64,000 bases of DNA from NCBI GenBank assembly GCA_944389925.1, contig CALXOD010000067.1, positions 51,219 to 115,218 of the forward strand, written 5' to 3'. This document shows, one piece after another, positions 1 through 7,772 of this stretch. Within the stretch, counting starts at the first letter, position 1. Each line of letters begins with the position of its first letter. The notes beneath the pieces are model-generated. The model did not search any database. It had not been told where the DNA came from and saw only the letters and a list, made by a program, of their open reading frames with translations. Made by a program: the position numbers and the translations under genes. The DNA comes from an uncultured Victivallaceae bacterium (GTDB lineage Bacteria; Verrucomicrobiota; Lentisphaeria; Victivallales; Victivallaceae).

Positions 1-1
1 G

Positions 2-1321
2 CAGCTGCCCCGTGATTTGCAACTGTTACAGCGGATGCGGGAGGAGAGCGCGACGGGAGAGCGGGACAAGATATTTAAATATCTCCATTTTCAAGGGGCG
101 CATGTGCCGTTGGCGTTGGACGGGCAGATGAATCCCGTCCCGGAAGGGAGTCTGCCGCTGGATGAACAAGTGGAAGGTGTGCTGCGGATTTTCGGTGAAG
201 TGATACGGATTTTGAAGAAACTCGGCGTTTACGATAACGCCTTGATTGTGATTGCCGGCGATCATTCCGAACGGTACGGGGCAGATACCGTTACCCTGAT
301 CAAGCGGCGCGGTGAAACAGGCGAACAGATGCGCACGATTCACCGGGCGGTATTTCTGCCGGAGCTGGCGGAGACGATCCGGCGTCTGGCATTGGGAGAA
401 GGGGATAAGGGAACTGTTTTTGACGAAAAGCGTCCTGGGCAGGAAGCCCGCTGGCAGGAAGTCGCCGCTCATCGCCAGCCGACGGCTCTGTTGAAGCTGA
501 CGGGGTGGGAACCGGTCAATGCGGAAGAATTCAGGCTTCCGGAAGAGAAAATGCTGAACCGCCGGTTTCTTAATGGATATGGCGAACGGGATGGGGAGCA
601 GCTGCTGCTGATTGTGCATGATCTTCCACTGGAAGAAATTTGGGTAGAAGGAATGGCATCTCCGGAAGTGTTTCTGGGGGATCCCTGTTCCGGAAAGGTA
701 TTGTATCGCAGCTTGCTGCACAGAGCGGATGCGCACTCCAGAACCACCTCGCCGATCTGCTTTCGCATGTCGTTCGCAGATATTCCGGACGGCATTTATC
801 GCTGGCATCTGCGGGGGAGGGATCGGTATGGAGAGCTCTCCGGTCAATATTTTTTCTCCAGCCTGATTCAGGTCAGTGGCGGTCAGTGGACGCTGATTGG
901 AAAGTCGCCGCCGAGTGTACCGAGTCGGCTGAAAATCGGGGATGATATTCTGTTACGCGGCGACCGGTATTGGCCGCAACTGGATCTGATCCGGGTCGGG
1001 AATCAGGATTTTGATCAATTTGATTTTTATCCAAGCAGTCGCCTGGTCCTGCGGCTGCCGGAGCACGATGGAGCGCTTCGCTTGCTTTTTACAGTGGCTC
1101 ATGGGCGTTTCGGTCTGACGTCGGTTCAGCCCGGCGCTGCGGGGATGAGTTTCTCTCCATGGATGCTGAAGCAGATGGAGGCGGATCAGGAATTTTCTCT
1201 GGTGATTCCGGAGGAAGAGGTGCGGCGTGGAGAATTGACGTTGCGGTTTCAGTTTCAGGTATCTCCTGCGGTACGTCCTTATTTCAGTCTGTCCCGCATC
1301 CGGGTAGAAGCGGCGGAGTGA
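2..1321 (+). CDS. Sulfatase / alkaline-phosphatase superfamily protein, C-terminal part
   Basis: The reading frame is open from base 2, so the true start lies upstream of the window and about 440 codons are visible. Early residues carry FQGAHVPL and, near codon 86, IVIAGDHSE. The Asp-His of GDHS matches the C-terminal metal-binding motif of LTA-synthase and phosphoethanolamine-transferase type enzymes, which move head groups onto lipids or sugars outside the membrane. After the catalytic part come roughly 230 residues rich in alternating hydrophobic residues, which I do not recognise; they may be a beta-sandwich. The N-terminal membrane segments and nucleophile usual in this family would lie outside the window. 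The exact substrate cannot be told. Confidence 0.75.
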   Translation, partial: QLPRDLQLLQRMREESATGERDKIFKYLHFQGAHVPLALDGQMNPVPEGSLPLDEQVEGVLRIFGEVIRILKKLGVYDNALIVIAGDHSERYGADTVTLIKRRGETGEQMRTIHRAVFLPELAETIRRLALGEGDKGTVFDEKRPGQEARWQEVAAHRQPTALLKLTGWEPVNAEEFRLPEEKMLNRRFLNGYGERDGEQLLLIVHDLPLEEIWVEGMASPEVFLGDPCSGKVLYRSLLHRADAHSRTTSPICFRMSFADIPDGIYRWHLRGRDRYGELSGQYFFSSLIQVSGGQWTLIGKSPPSVPSRLKIGDDILLRGDRYWPQLDLIRVGNQDFDQFDFYPSSRLVLRLPEHDGALRLLFTVAHGRFGLTSVQPGAAGMSFSPWMLKQMEADQEFSLVIPEEEVRRGELTLRFQFQVSPAVRPYFSLSRIRVEAAE

Positions 1322-1396
1322 TGTCGGAGAAGAGCTTTCCGTATCTCTGAGTATGTGCTTTTTTGCAAAAAATATGTGAAGAGAGAAGATTCGTCT

Positions 1397-1424
1397 TTGT
1401 AAAAAGCGCAGCAGAGAATATATT
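1397..1424 (+). promoter_or_regulatory. Candidate sigma70-type promoter
   Basis: TTGTAA at 1397-1402 and TATATT at 1419-1424 are separated by 16 bases, 45 bases upstream of the nitrilase-like lipoprotein gene. The site sits in an A/T-rich gap after the sulfatase gene. It is a pattern match only. Confidence 0.4.
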
Positions 1425-1468
1425 CCGACATCAACGACAGTTTGTGACAACAGAAGGAGTTCCGAAAC

Positions 1469-2566
1469 ATGCGCTTAAAACTTTTATCCATAGCCATCGT
1501 TGTTATCCTGGCCGGTTGGTGCACAGGATGTGCCATGTCAAAAGAAGGAGGGCCTTCCGTGGATGCTTTAAAATCAATCTCTTCTCCGGTGGAACCAGTC
1601 GCTTATGCCGGGAAACCCATGCTGCCGGCCAAACCACAGCGGATTACCGTCAGTCTGGTGGCCCCTTTTGCCGTGCAGGAGAACCTGCATGGAGAAGAGG
1701 CGCTGGCCTTCATGAAGAAATTCTGGAGCCAGGCATTGGAACCGATCCTGCCGAACCGCCCGGATCTGATCGTGCTGCCGGAGGCTTGTGACCGCTTCCC
1801 GAGGCATACGATGGAGGAACGGTTCCGGTGGTACGAGTACCGGGGAGATCAGATGCGGGATTTCTTTCGGGATATTGCCCGGGCAAATCATTGCTATATT
1901 GCTTATTCCGCCGCACGCCGGATGCCGGATGGCAGTTACCGGAACTCGACCCAGCTGATCGGCCGGGACGGCGAAATCGTCGGCATTTATAACAAGAATC
2001 ATCTGGTACCGGCAGAGACCACCGAGGGGAAAATTCTCTGCGGCAAAGATGCACCGGTTTTCGAAACGGATTTCGGCCGGGTGGCCATGGCAATCTGCTT
2101 TGACCTCAATTTCGACGAACTTTTGCGGAAATATGCGGCACAGCGGCCGAACTTGATTATTTTTTCCTCCATGTACCATGGCGGGCTGATGCAGAATTAC
2201 TGGGCCTACCAGTGCCGCAGTTATTTCGTCGGCGCCTTCGCCTACGAAAGCACGGTGGTCAATCCGGTAGGGACGACGATCGCACGCAGTACTAATTATT
2301 ATCAGACCGTTACCACGACAATCAATCTGGATTACCAGGTGGTGCATCTGGATGAAAACTGGGAAAAGCTGGTGGCTCTCAAGAAAAAATACGGTCCCGG
2401 CGTCACGGTGTTCGATCCCGGATTTGTCGGCGCGGTTCTGGTGACTTCCGAACTCCCCGACGTCAGCGCCAGGCAGATGATCGAAGAGTTTCAGATGGAA
2501 ACCTGGGACGAATATTATGAACGGAGTATGCGTCATCGTCATACCCCGGGTAATATGGAGCCGTGA
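1469..2566 (+). CDS. Carbon-nitrogen hydrolase (nitrilase superfamily) lipoprotein
   Basis: A 365-residue protein with the nitrilase-superfamily triad: Glu105 in LPEACDR, Lys176 in IYNKNHL and Cys210 in AICFDLNF. Such enzymes hydrolyse amide or nitrile C-N bonds. Residues 1-21 are a signal peptide ending in WCTGC, so Cys21 is a probable lipid anchor and the enzyme would face the periplasm. The ATG at 1469 has a clear ribosome site (GAAGGAG) upstream. A paralogue at 26720-27733 shares the blocks around the Cys and the YHG-LMQNYWAY stretch, so both belong to one lineage-specific subfamily. The substrate is unknown. Confidence 0.85.
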   Translation: MRLKLLSIAIVVILAGWCTGCAMSKEGGPSVDALKSISSPVEPVAYAGKPMLPAKPQRITVSLVAPFAVQENLHGEEALAFMKKFWSQALEPILPNRPDLIVLPEACDRFPRHTMEERFRWYEYRGDQMRDFFRDIARANHCYIAYSAARRMPDGSYRNSTQLIGRDGEIVGIYNKNHLVPAETTEGKILCGKDAPVFETDFGRVAMAICFDLNFDELLRKYAAQRPNLIIFSSMYHGGLMQNYWAYQCRSYFVGAFAYESTVVNPVGTTIARSTNYYQTVTTTINLDYQVVHLDENWEKLVALKKKYGPGVTVFDPGFVGAVLVTSELPDVSARQMIEEFQMETWDEYYERSMRHRHTPGNMEP

Positions 2567-2644
2567 TTTTCTGACGGGTTCCCCGGAAAAGAGGCCTTTC
2601 CCAATGGCTGACCGGGGAGCCGTATCGAAGGGCAGGGGGGAATC

Positions 2645-3313
2645 TTACCGGCCAACCTGAAAGGACAGCCGGACATCGGTGCCGGGACAGGGGGCGTGCT
2701 GTTCTTTCCAGGTGCCGGGGATCCAGTTTCGATGACGGTCGAGCATCACTTCGTAACTGCCGGGCTTACCGGCCAGAATGGCGTCAAACTCTTTTTCCGC
2801 TCCGGAAATGCCGACCTGTCGACCGTTTTCAATGCGAACCTCTCCCAGCGTTTCCCGCAGTTCCGGAGACAGACTGACCCGGATACGCTCAAGGCGGGGA
2901 CGGATTTCCAGAATCCGGCTGGTGGCATTCCATTTTTCCAGGGCCAGAATCTGAGGGGCAGTCAGACCGCGTTTCCAGGGAATCTGCCGCTCCGGCGGCG
3001 GTTCCGGAAGTTTTCCCAGAAGTTCTTCCAGCTGCTGCCGGGCCTCCGGTGTGAGTTCTTCTGCACGGACAAGACAGTATAAATCAAAATAACGTTCCGA
3101 CCAGGCCAGAGGAACCCCATCCCGGTCTAGAAGACGAGCGCGTGGCGCGTAATATTCCGCCTGATACAGGGCGAGTTTTCTTCCCAGTTCCAGATATTTC
3201 TCCCGTTCCGGACCGGCCAGAGTGAAATTCATCGCCAGGGCGGCGGCCAGCCAGGCCCCCAGCAGGGCACTCAGAATGAAACAGCGTTTTCGAAAAGAGC
3301 GACCGTCATTCAT
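2645..3313 (-). CDS. Stand-alone PBP dimerization (pedestal) domain protein
   Basis: A 222-residue protein with one N-terminal membrane segment (about 11-32). Two motifs resemble the N-terminal pedestal of class B penicillin-binding proteins (FtsI/PBP2): LLDRDGVPLAW at 61-71 and GISGAEKEFDAILAGKPG at 168-185. The transpeptidase domain with SxxK, SxN and KTG is absent; the protein ends shortly after the pedestal. It starts 14 bases after the MFS gene ends and is the last gene of the operon that begins with the kinase-like gene at 6131. It could be a decayed PBP or a partner that binds cell-wall enzymes. The family assignment rests on motif reading. Confidence 0.6.
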   Translation of the reverse strand: MNDGRSFRKRCFILSALLGAWLAAALAMNFTLAGPEREKYLELGRKLALYQAEYYAPRARLLDRDGVPLAWSERYFDLYCLVRAEELTPEARQQLEELLGKLPEPPPERQIPWKRGLTAPQILALEKWNATSRILEIRPRLERIRVSLSPELRETLGEVRIENGRQVGISGAEKEFDAILAGKPGSYEVMLDRHRNWIPGTWKEQHAPCPGTDVRLSFQVGR

Positions 3314-3327
3314 ACGAATCCTCCTGT

Positions 3328-4545
3328 TCAGGCATGGCGTCGCCGTTCCGGCGGCGGAATCCTGTGGCCGACAAATTGAACCAGCGGAATCAACAGCAGA
3401 AACAACACGGCAGCTCCGATGAAGACCGCCCGGACATTGTTGTCAAACACCCGGATCATGCCCCCGCCCAACAGAGCCCCAAGCGTCCAACCCATGGCTT
3501 TGAAACAGGCTGCCCAGCCGAAGTAACGGCCATGTTCTTTTTCCGGGGTAACTCCCGCCAGCCAGGATTGCAGCAGCGGTTCGATTCCTCCCGCGGCCAG
3601 GACCATCAACGTCCGGAATGTAAGCAAAAACCCGAAACTTCCGGCCAGCGCCTGCGGAATGCGCAGCAGGCCTGCAATCAGAATGGCGGCCAACAGGACT
3701 TTCAGCAGTTTCATCCGGTCGGCGATGTAACCCAGTGCCAATCCGGATAGGATCGCCGCCGCGGAACAGTATCCGCTGATATGGCCGCTCCAACGCAGTG
3801 CCAGAACATTGTCGTTGACGATATGGTCCACCAGCACCGGCACGAAGGGGCCATCGAAATCCCGGCAGAGACTCATGCAGACGAACAACAACATCAGATA
3901 CCATACTTTGCCGAACCGGGGAAGCCGGAAGGTGAAGTTCCGGCGCATGCGCGCCAGAGGCGCAGGGTGACGGCGGAAATTTTCCCGTACGCCCAGCACC
4001 AGTATTCCCGCCGTTCCCAGAAACGCGCCACCGACGCCGAACGTGGCGTTGAATCCGATCCAGTTAACGATGTCTCCTCCCAGAAACTGACCGATCATCA
4101 TTCCGCTGAACAAAGCCGAAGCGATCGCTCCCAATGCGAATGTCCGATGCCGGGCCGGGGTCGTGCTCAGCACCAGCGTCTGTGCCGCCGTTACCGTTCC
4201 GGTCATCGCTCCCAGGAGCAGCCGGTGAAAAATCAGCAACTCCGGATTGTGAATGAGCCCCATGAGGGGAATCAGCGCTGCGGCTGCGAAGTTCGCCCGC
4301 AGCAGCATCATCCGGCGTCCGAACAGATCGGCGGCCATCCCCCAGATCGGCGAGGCGACGGCGAAGCTCAGATTGCCTGCGGCGGCGAACAGTGCGACAT
4401 ACCAGCTCAGCTGCTCCCCGGATACGCCGATCGCCTTGAAGTAAAACGGCATAAAGGTATAAGCGGAACTGAATGCCGCCATGGAGAGAAACTGGGAAAA
4501 CCAGATCAGCGTCAGATTTTTCTTCCAGCCTGTGTCCGTCGTCAT
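3328..4545 (-). CDS. MFS transporter (DHA1-like)
   Basis: A 405-residue integral membrane protein with about 12 hydrophobic segments. The loop between segments 2 and 3 carries GMAADLFGRR, the motif A typical of major facilitator superfamily proteins. Overall it looks like the drug:H+ antiporter (MdtG-like) group, so efflux of a small molecule is likely, but the substrate cannot be predicted. The ATG overlaps the stop of the upstream kinase-like gene in an ATGA arrangement, so the two are translationally coupled. The PBP-pedestal gene follows 14 bases downstream. Confidence 0.85.
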   Translation of the reverse strand: MTTDTGWKKNLTLIWFSQFLSMAAFSSAYTFMPFYFKAIGVSGEQLSWYVALFAAAGNLSFAVASPIWGMAADLFGRRMMLLRANFAAAALIPLMGLIHNPELLIFHRLLLGAMTGTVTAAQTLVLSTTPARHRTFALGAIASALFSGMMIGQFLGGDIVNWIGFNATFGVGGAFLGTAGILVLGVRENFRRHPAPLARMRRNFTFRLPRFGKVWYLMLLFVCMSLCRDFDGPFVPVLVDHIVNDNVLALRWSGHISGYCSAAAILSGLALGYIADRMKLLKVLLAAILIAGLLRIPQALAGSFGFLLTFRTLMVLAAGGIEPLLQSWLAGVTPEKEHGRYFGWAACFKAMGWTLGALLGGGMIRVFDNNVRAVFIGAAVLFLLLIPLVQFVGHRIPPPERRRHA

Positions 4546-6131
4546 GGCTGAGCGGCCGGTCGGGAGCCGGCAATTTCTCGCAGACTTTGCAGCAGCTGCG
4601 GATAATTGACGGGGCGCTGCAACACCCGCATTCCGGGGAAGAGCGACAGATGCCGCCGGTACTGTTCCAGCTGATCATTGACCAGAATGAATACGGCTGT
4701 CTGTGCCGCAACGGCATCGGAAAGGAATTTTTCCAATTCCGGCGTGCGCGCATGAAAACCGGATGCTCCCGGGGCAATCAGCACGGCATCGTATTCCGCC
4801 GGAGACGGATATTCAGTCAGGCGATCCGGGGGGGGCAGTGTCCGGATATCCGTTTTCGGCAGCAGCGCGCACAAAATGGCCGCAAAATCCCGGTTCGCAT
4901 CCAGCAGCAGCAGGCGGCGCGGCTCCTGCAGATTTCCGGTGGATGGGTGCTGGGTATGATGCAATCCTGCGGTCGTATTGGCGAAACGGATGGCGCCGGC
5001 ACCGGCTGAGACATGTTGCGGCACGGCAGCCTCTTCCAGCACCAGGCATAATTCGGCGGTGTCTTTTTCATGTACTTCCAGGCGGCCATTGATGGTGGCG
5101 GCCTGGGTTTCCACAAAGAGCAGACCGAGGATAACGCGTTCCGGCGGCGTGCCGTGCTGATGGTTCCGCCGATAAGCATGGAACCATTCCGCCAGCGGAT
5201 TTTTACGGACAACGGGGCCGATTTCCCGGATCTTGAAAAGGGTATTATGCAGATCGTGTTCGCAGGAAATTTCCACGGAATTTCCCGGTGCGGCGGTGTG
5301 CCCCACCGCCCGGATCAGAATGGTCAGCAATTGAAACAGCAATGCCCGGTCGGTTACCAGTTCTTCCGGGGCGTCGGAGGAGAAGCGTTTGACCAGCGTC
5401 ACGTCTTTTTCCAGCAGATACCGGGTGTTATACTCCGTCAATTGGCGAATCAGCGCGGTGAGGTCGAAGGGGGATTCGATACGGTCCCGGTTTCCCTGCG
5501 CACCGAGCGCACCGATGTCCAGGAGACGTTCCAGAAGTCGCTCCGTCGTATGCAGGTTATGGCCGATGGCGGCGATCCATTCCTCCCGTTCCGGGGCATC
5601 CGGGCGGGTTTTCAGGAGGTATTCATAACCGGCAAGGGCGTTGAGCGGTATCCTCATATCCGGAAGCATCCGGGTGAGAATCTGGCTGCGCAGTTCGCCG
5701 TTGCCGTCTCCGGTACGGAAATGATCTTCCTGCTGGCGGCTGCTGCGCAAGCGGGTATCCGCGCTCTGCAGCCGATCCCGCAACAGATTCAGCGAACGGA
5801 CAAGATTGGGAAAGGCATTACGCCGGGTACCGTCATTTTTCAACGGAGCGGGAAATTCTCCGCGTGCCAGCCGGTCAGCAAATTCCTCCAGCTCCTCCAG
5901 CGGCTGGATCAGTCTCCGATAGATGCGGCGGCTGATGAGGAGCCCTCCCGCGGCCAGCCAGACTCCCAGGACGGCGGCAGCTGCGGGAAACAGGCGGTTA
6001 TCGGGAAAAAATCCCCACAGAAACAGCAGGATGACGCACACAATGAACAGCAGCGCCAGAAACAGAACCAGACGGAAAAATCTCGCGGAAATCGTTCCGG
6101 GGGGCGTGAACAGCAACGATTGTTTTTTCAT
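4542..6131 (-). CDS. Degenerate hybrid histidine kinase (pseudokinase)
   Basis: Start taken at 6131 because AGGA lies 8 bases before this ATG; an in-frame ATG at 6185 lacks a ribosome site. The 529-residue protein has two membrane segments (about 18-65), a HAMP-like linker, a HisKA-like helix, an ATPase-like domain and a C-terminal receiver-like domain. The HisKA signature reads MLPDMRIPLN (155-164), with Pro157 where the phospho-accepting His belongs. The N-box reads LLTILIRAVGHT without the Asn residues, and the G1 motif has lost its Asp. In the receiver the phospho-acceptor Asp is replaced (YDAVLIAP) and the KP Lys is Arg (QRPV). It probably works as a non-catalytic scaffold or sensor. It heads the operon with the MFS and PBP-pedestal genes. 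Confidence 0.75.
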   Translation of the reverse strand: MKKQSLLFTPPGTISARFFRLVLFLALLFIVCVILLFLWGFFPDNRLFPAAAAVLGVWLAAGGLLISRRIYRRLIQPLEELEEFADRLARGEFPAPLKNDGTRRNAFPNLVRSLNLLRDRLQSADTRLRSSRQQEDHFRTGDGNGELRSQILTRMLPDMRIPLNALAGYEYLLKTRPDAPEREEWIAAIGHNLHTTERLLERLLDIGALGAQGNRDRIESPFDLTALIRQLTEYNTRYLLEKDVTLVKRFSSDAPEELVTDRALLFQLLTILIRAVGHTAAPGNSVEISCEHDLHNTLFKIREIGPVVRKNPLAEWFHAYRRNHQHGTPPERVILGLLFVETQAATINGRLEVHEKDTAELCLVLEEAAVPQHVSAGAGAIRFANTTAGLHHTQHPSTGNLQEPRRLLLLDANRDFAAILCALLPKTDIRTLPPPDRLTEYPSPAEYDAVLIAPGASGFHARTPELEKFLSDAVAAQTAVFILVNDQLEQYRRHLSLFPGMRVLQRPVNYPQLLQSLREIAGSRPAAQP

Positions 6132-6302
6132 GTTGGGGGTCCTATTCGCCGAGTCAAAGGGGCTGAACCTGAAATAACATAACACCGTCCCTGCGTTTTT
6201 TCAAACCCCCGGTGTTTTTTCCGGAAAGGATCCTGGCATTTTCCCGGAACTGGAGTCCGCACTGTATGGCCCCAGAAGGCCAGAATGCAACATGGATATT
6301 TT

Positions 6303-7544
6303 CTACTCGGCAGAGCTGTTCGCATGATTCGATGGCGCTGTTCCGTCACGCTTCAACAGGCGCGGTGCAAAAAAATCAATCGCCCAGGCTCCCGCGGGTG
6401 CGGTCAGAACAATGGAGACGACGGCCATTGCCAGCACCAGTCTTCCACAGGGCAGATTCAAGGACAGCGGCACTGCGCCGATGGCAGCCTGTACCGTGGC
6501 CTTGGGTAGATAAGCCAGCATACAGAAGCTGCGTTCCTGGCGCGTGAGCGCACTTTTCAGCAGAGAACCGTAGACTCCGGCAACACGGAACAGCAATGCT
6601 CCTGCCACGACCGCCACAATCCAGGGGCCGGTCTGAAGCACCAGCTGCAGATCAACTGTTGCTCCTACCAGGGCGAAGAGCAGGATTTCTGCGGGGATCC
6701 AGAGCTTGGCAAATTGTGCGGAAAAACGTTCCGCAATGACTGGATTGCCGCGCAGAAGGACGATGCCGACCGTCATGACCGCCAGCAGTCCGGAGAAGGG
6801 AAAAGGCGCCTTGCTTTCAAACGCCGTCAGCAGAAAAGCGGTGCTGAGCAGCAGCAGCACGCCGGGGACCCCGTGCATGGGAAAGCGGCGAAACCAGCGT
6901 TCCAGCCCCCACCCGGCCACAGCCCCGCCCAGAATGCCGCATCCGATAGCGATGGGAACCCGGCCGAATGTTCCCGGTGTTACTGTTCCGCCGGTTGTCA
7001 AGGTGACGGCGGCACTGAATAATACGATGACCAGCACATCATCCATGGATGAACCTGCCATCAGCAGTTGCGGTACGCTGTGCCGGGCACCGTATCCTTC
7101 TTGAATGAGTCGAAGCATGCGTGGCACGATGACGGCGGGAGAGACGGCAGCCAGGACGGCGCCGGCCACGGCGGCCTCAGGCAGGGAAATGCCCAGCAAT
7201 GGCGGTGCCAGCAACAGAACTCCGGTGATCTCCAGCAACGCGGGCAGAAAACACATCAAGACAGCAGGACGGCCCACCCGGCGCAGGTAGTTCAGGTCCA
7301 ATGCCAGTCCCACCCGGGTCAGGATGATGATCAGAGCGATCTGTCGCAGGTCGGGAGCCATTTTCAACAGATCCGGCGCGAGCAGATTGCAGCCATGAGG
7401 ACCGAGCAGCATGCCGGTAAGCAGCATGCCGCACAATCCGGGCAGTCGCAAATGGTGGGCGATCCGGGCGGCTGTCATGCCGCATAGAAACAGAAGGGCA
7501 AGACTGTTAACATGAAAAACGATTCCTTTCCAGTGGGGTGACAC
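6303..7544 (-). CDS. CPA1-type Na+/H+ antiporter behind a fluoride riboswitch
   Basis: A membrane protein of up to 413 residues with about 12-13 hydrophobic segments. It carries AAVSPAVIVPRML and the paired acidic SSMDDV, as in monovalent cation:proton antiporters of the CPA superfamily. The upstream RNA is a fluoride riboswitch, so the likely job is fluoride resistance or the ion and pH balance linked to it. The start is uncertain. The only in-frame start before the first membrane segment is GTG at 7544, directly after the terminator T-run. A strong ribosome site (GGAAAGGA, 7524-7531) instead points to an ATG in the next frame that stops after 12 codons. An unusual start or a one-base error near 7490-7513 is possible. 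Confidence 0.85.
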   Translation of the reverse strand: MSPHWKGIVFHVNSLALLFLCGMTAARIAHHLRLPGLCGMLLTGMLLGPHGCNLLAPDLLKMAPDLRQIALIIILTRVGLALDLNYLRRVGRPAVLMCFLPALLEITGVLLLAPPLLGISLPEAAVAGAVLAAVSPAVIVPRMLRLIQEGYGARHSVPQLLMAGSSMDDVLVIVLFSAAVTLTTGGTVTPGTFGRVPIAIGCGILGGAVAGWGLERWFRRFPMHGVPGVLLLLSTAFLLTAFESKAPFPFSGLLAVMTVGIVLLRGNPVIAERFSAQFAKLWIPAEILLFALVGATVDLQLVLQTGPWIVAVVAGALLFRVAGVYGSLLKSALTRQERSFCMLAYLPKATVQAAIGAVPLSLNLPCGRLVLAMAVVSIVLTAPAGAWAIDFFAPRLLKRDGTAPSNHANSSAE

Positions 7545-7585
7545 AAAAAAAGATGACTTCTCCGCCTTGCGGCGCAGAAGTCATC
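7545..7585 (-). terminator. Intrinsic terminator acting as riboswitch expression platform
   Basis: On the minus strand GATGACTTCT and AGAAGTCATC form a perfect 10-bp stem (7552-7561 with 7576-7585), capped by a second GC-rich stem and followed by seven T residues. Its 5' arm contains the conserved 3' end of the fluoride aptamer. Aptamer and terminator are therefore mutually exclusive, and ligand binding should allow transcription into the antiporter gene. Confidence 0.85.
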
Positions 7586-7639
7586 AGCTGTATTTTGCAG
7601 CGGTTCCGAATTAAAAATTCGCGGGAGAACCTCATTCCC
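7574..7639 (-). promoter_or_regulatory. Fluoride riboswitch aptamer (crcB motif)
   Basis: The minus strand reads GGGAATGAGGTTCTCCC, then AACCGCTG, then CAGCTGATGACTTCTGC. This matches the crcB-motif architecture: GGGA pairs with TCCC as the pseudoknot, GAGGT with ACTTC as P1, and GCTG with CAGC as P2. The near-invariant CTGATGACTTCT ends the aptamer. It compares well with the Thermotoga and Pseudomonas fluoride aptamers as I remember them. A terminator overlaps the 3' part, which fits an ON switch at high fluoride. The controlled gene is the antiporter at 6303-7544. Confidence 0.87.
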
Positions 7640-7772
7640 TTTGAGCGTACAATACTGTTGTTTATGAAAAAATGCCAGTTTTTTTCGGCAATAATCTTGA
7701 GTTTTCTTCGTTTTCCACTTACAGTGGAAATAACGTATATATTTTTGGGCAGAGTAGCGAAGAGGAGTAAAT

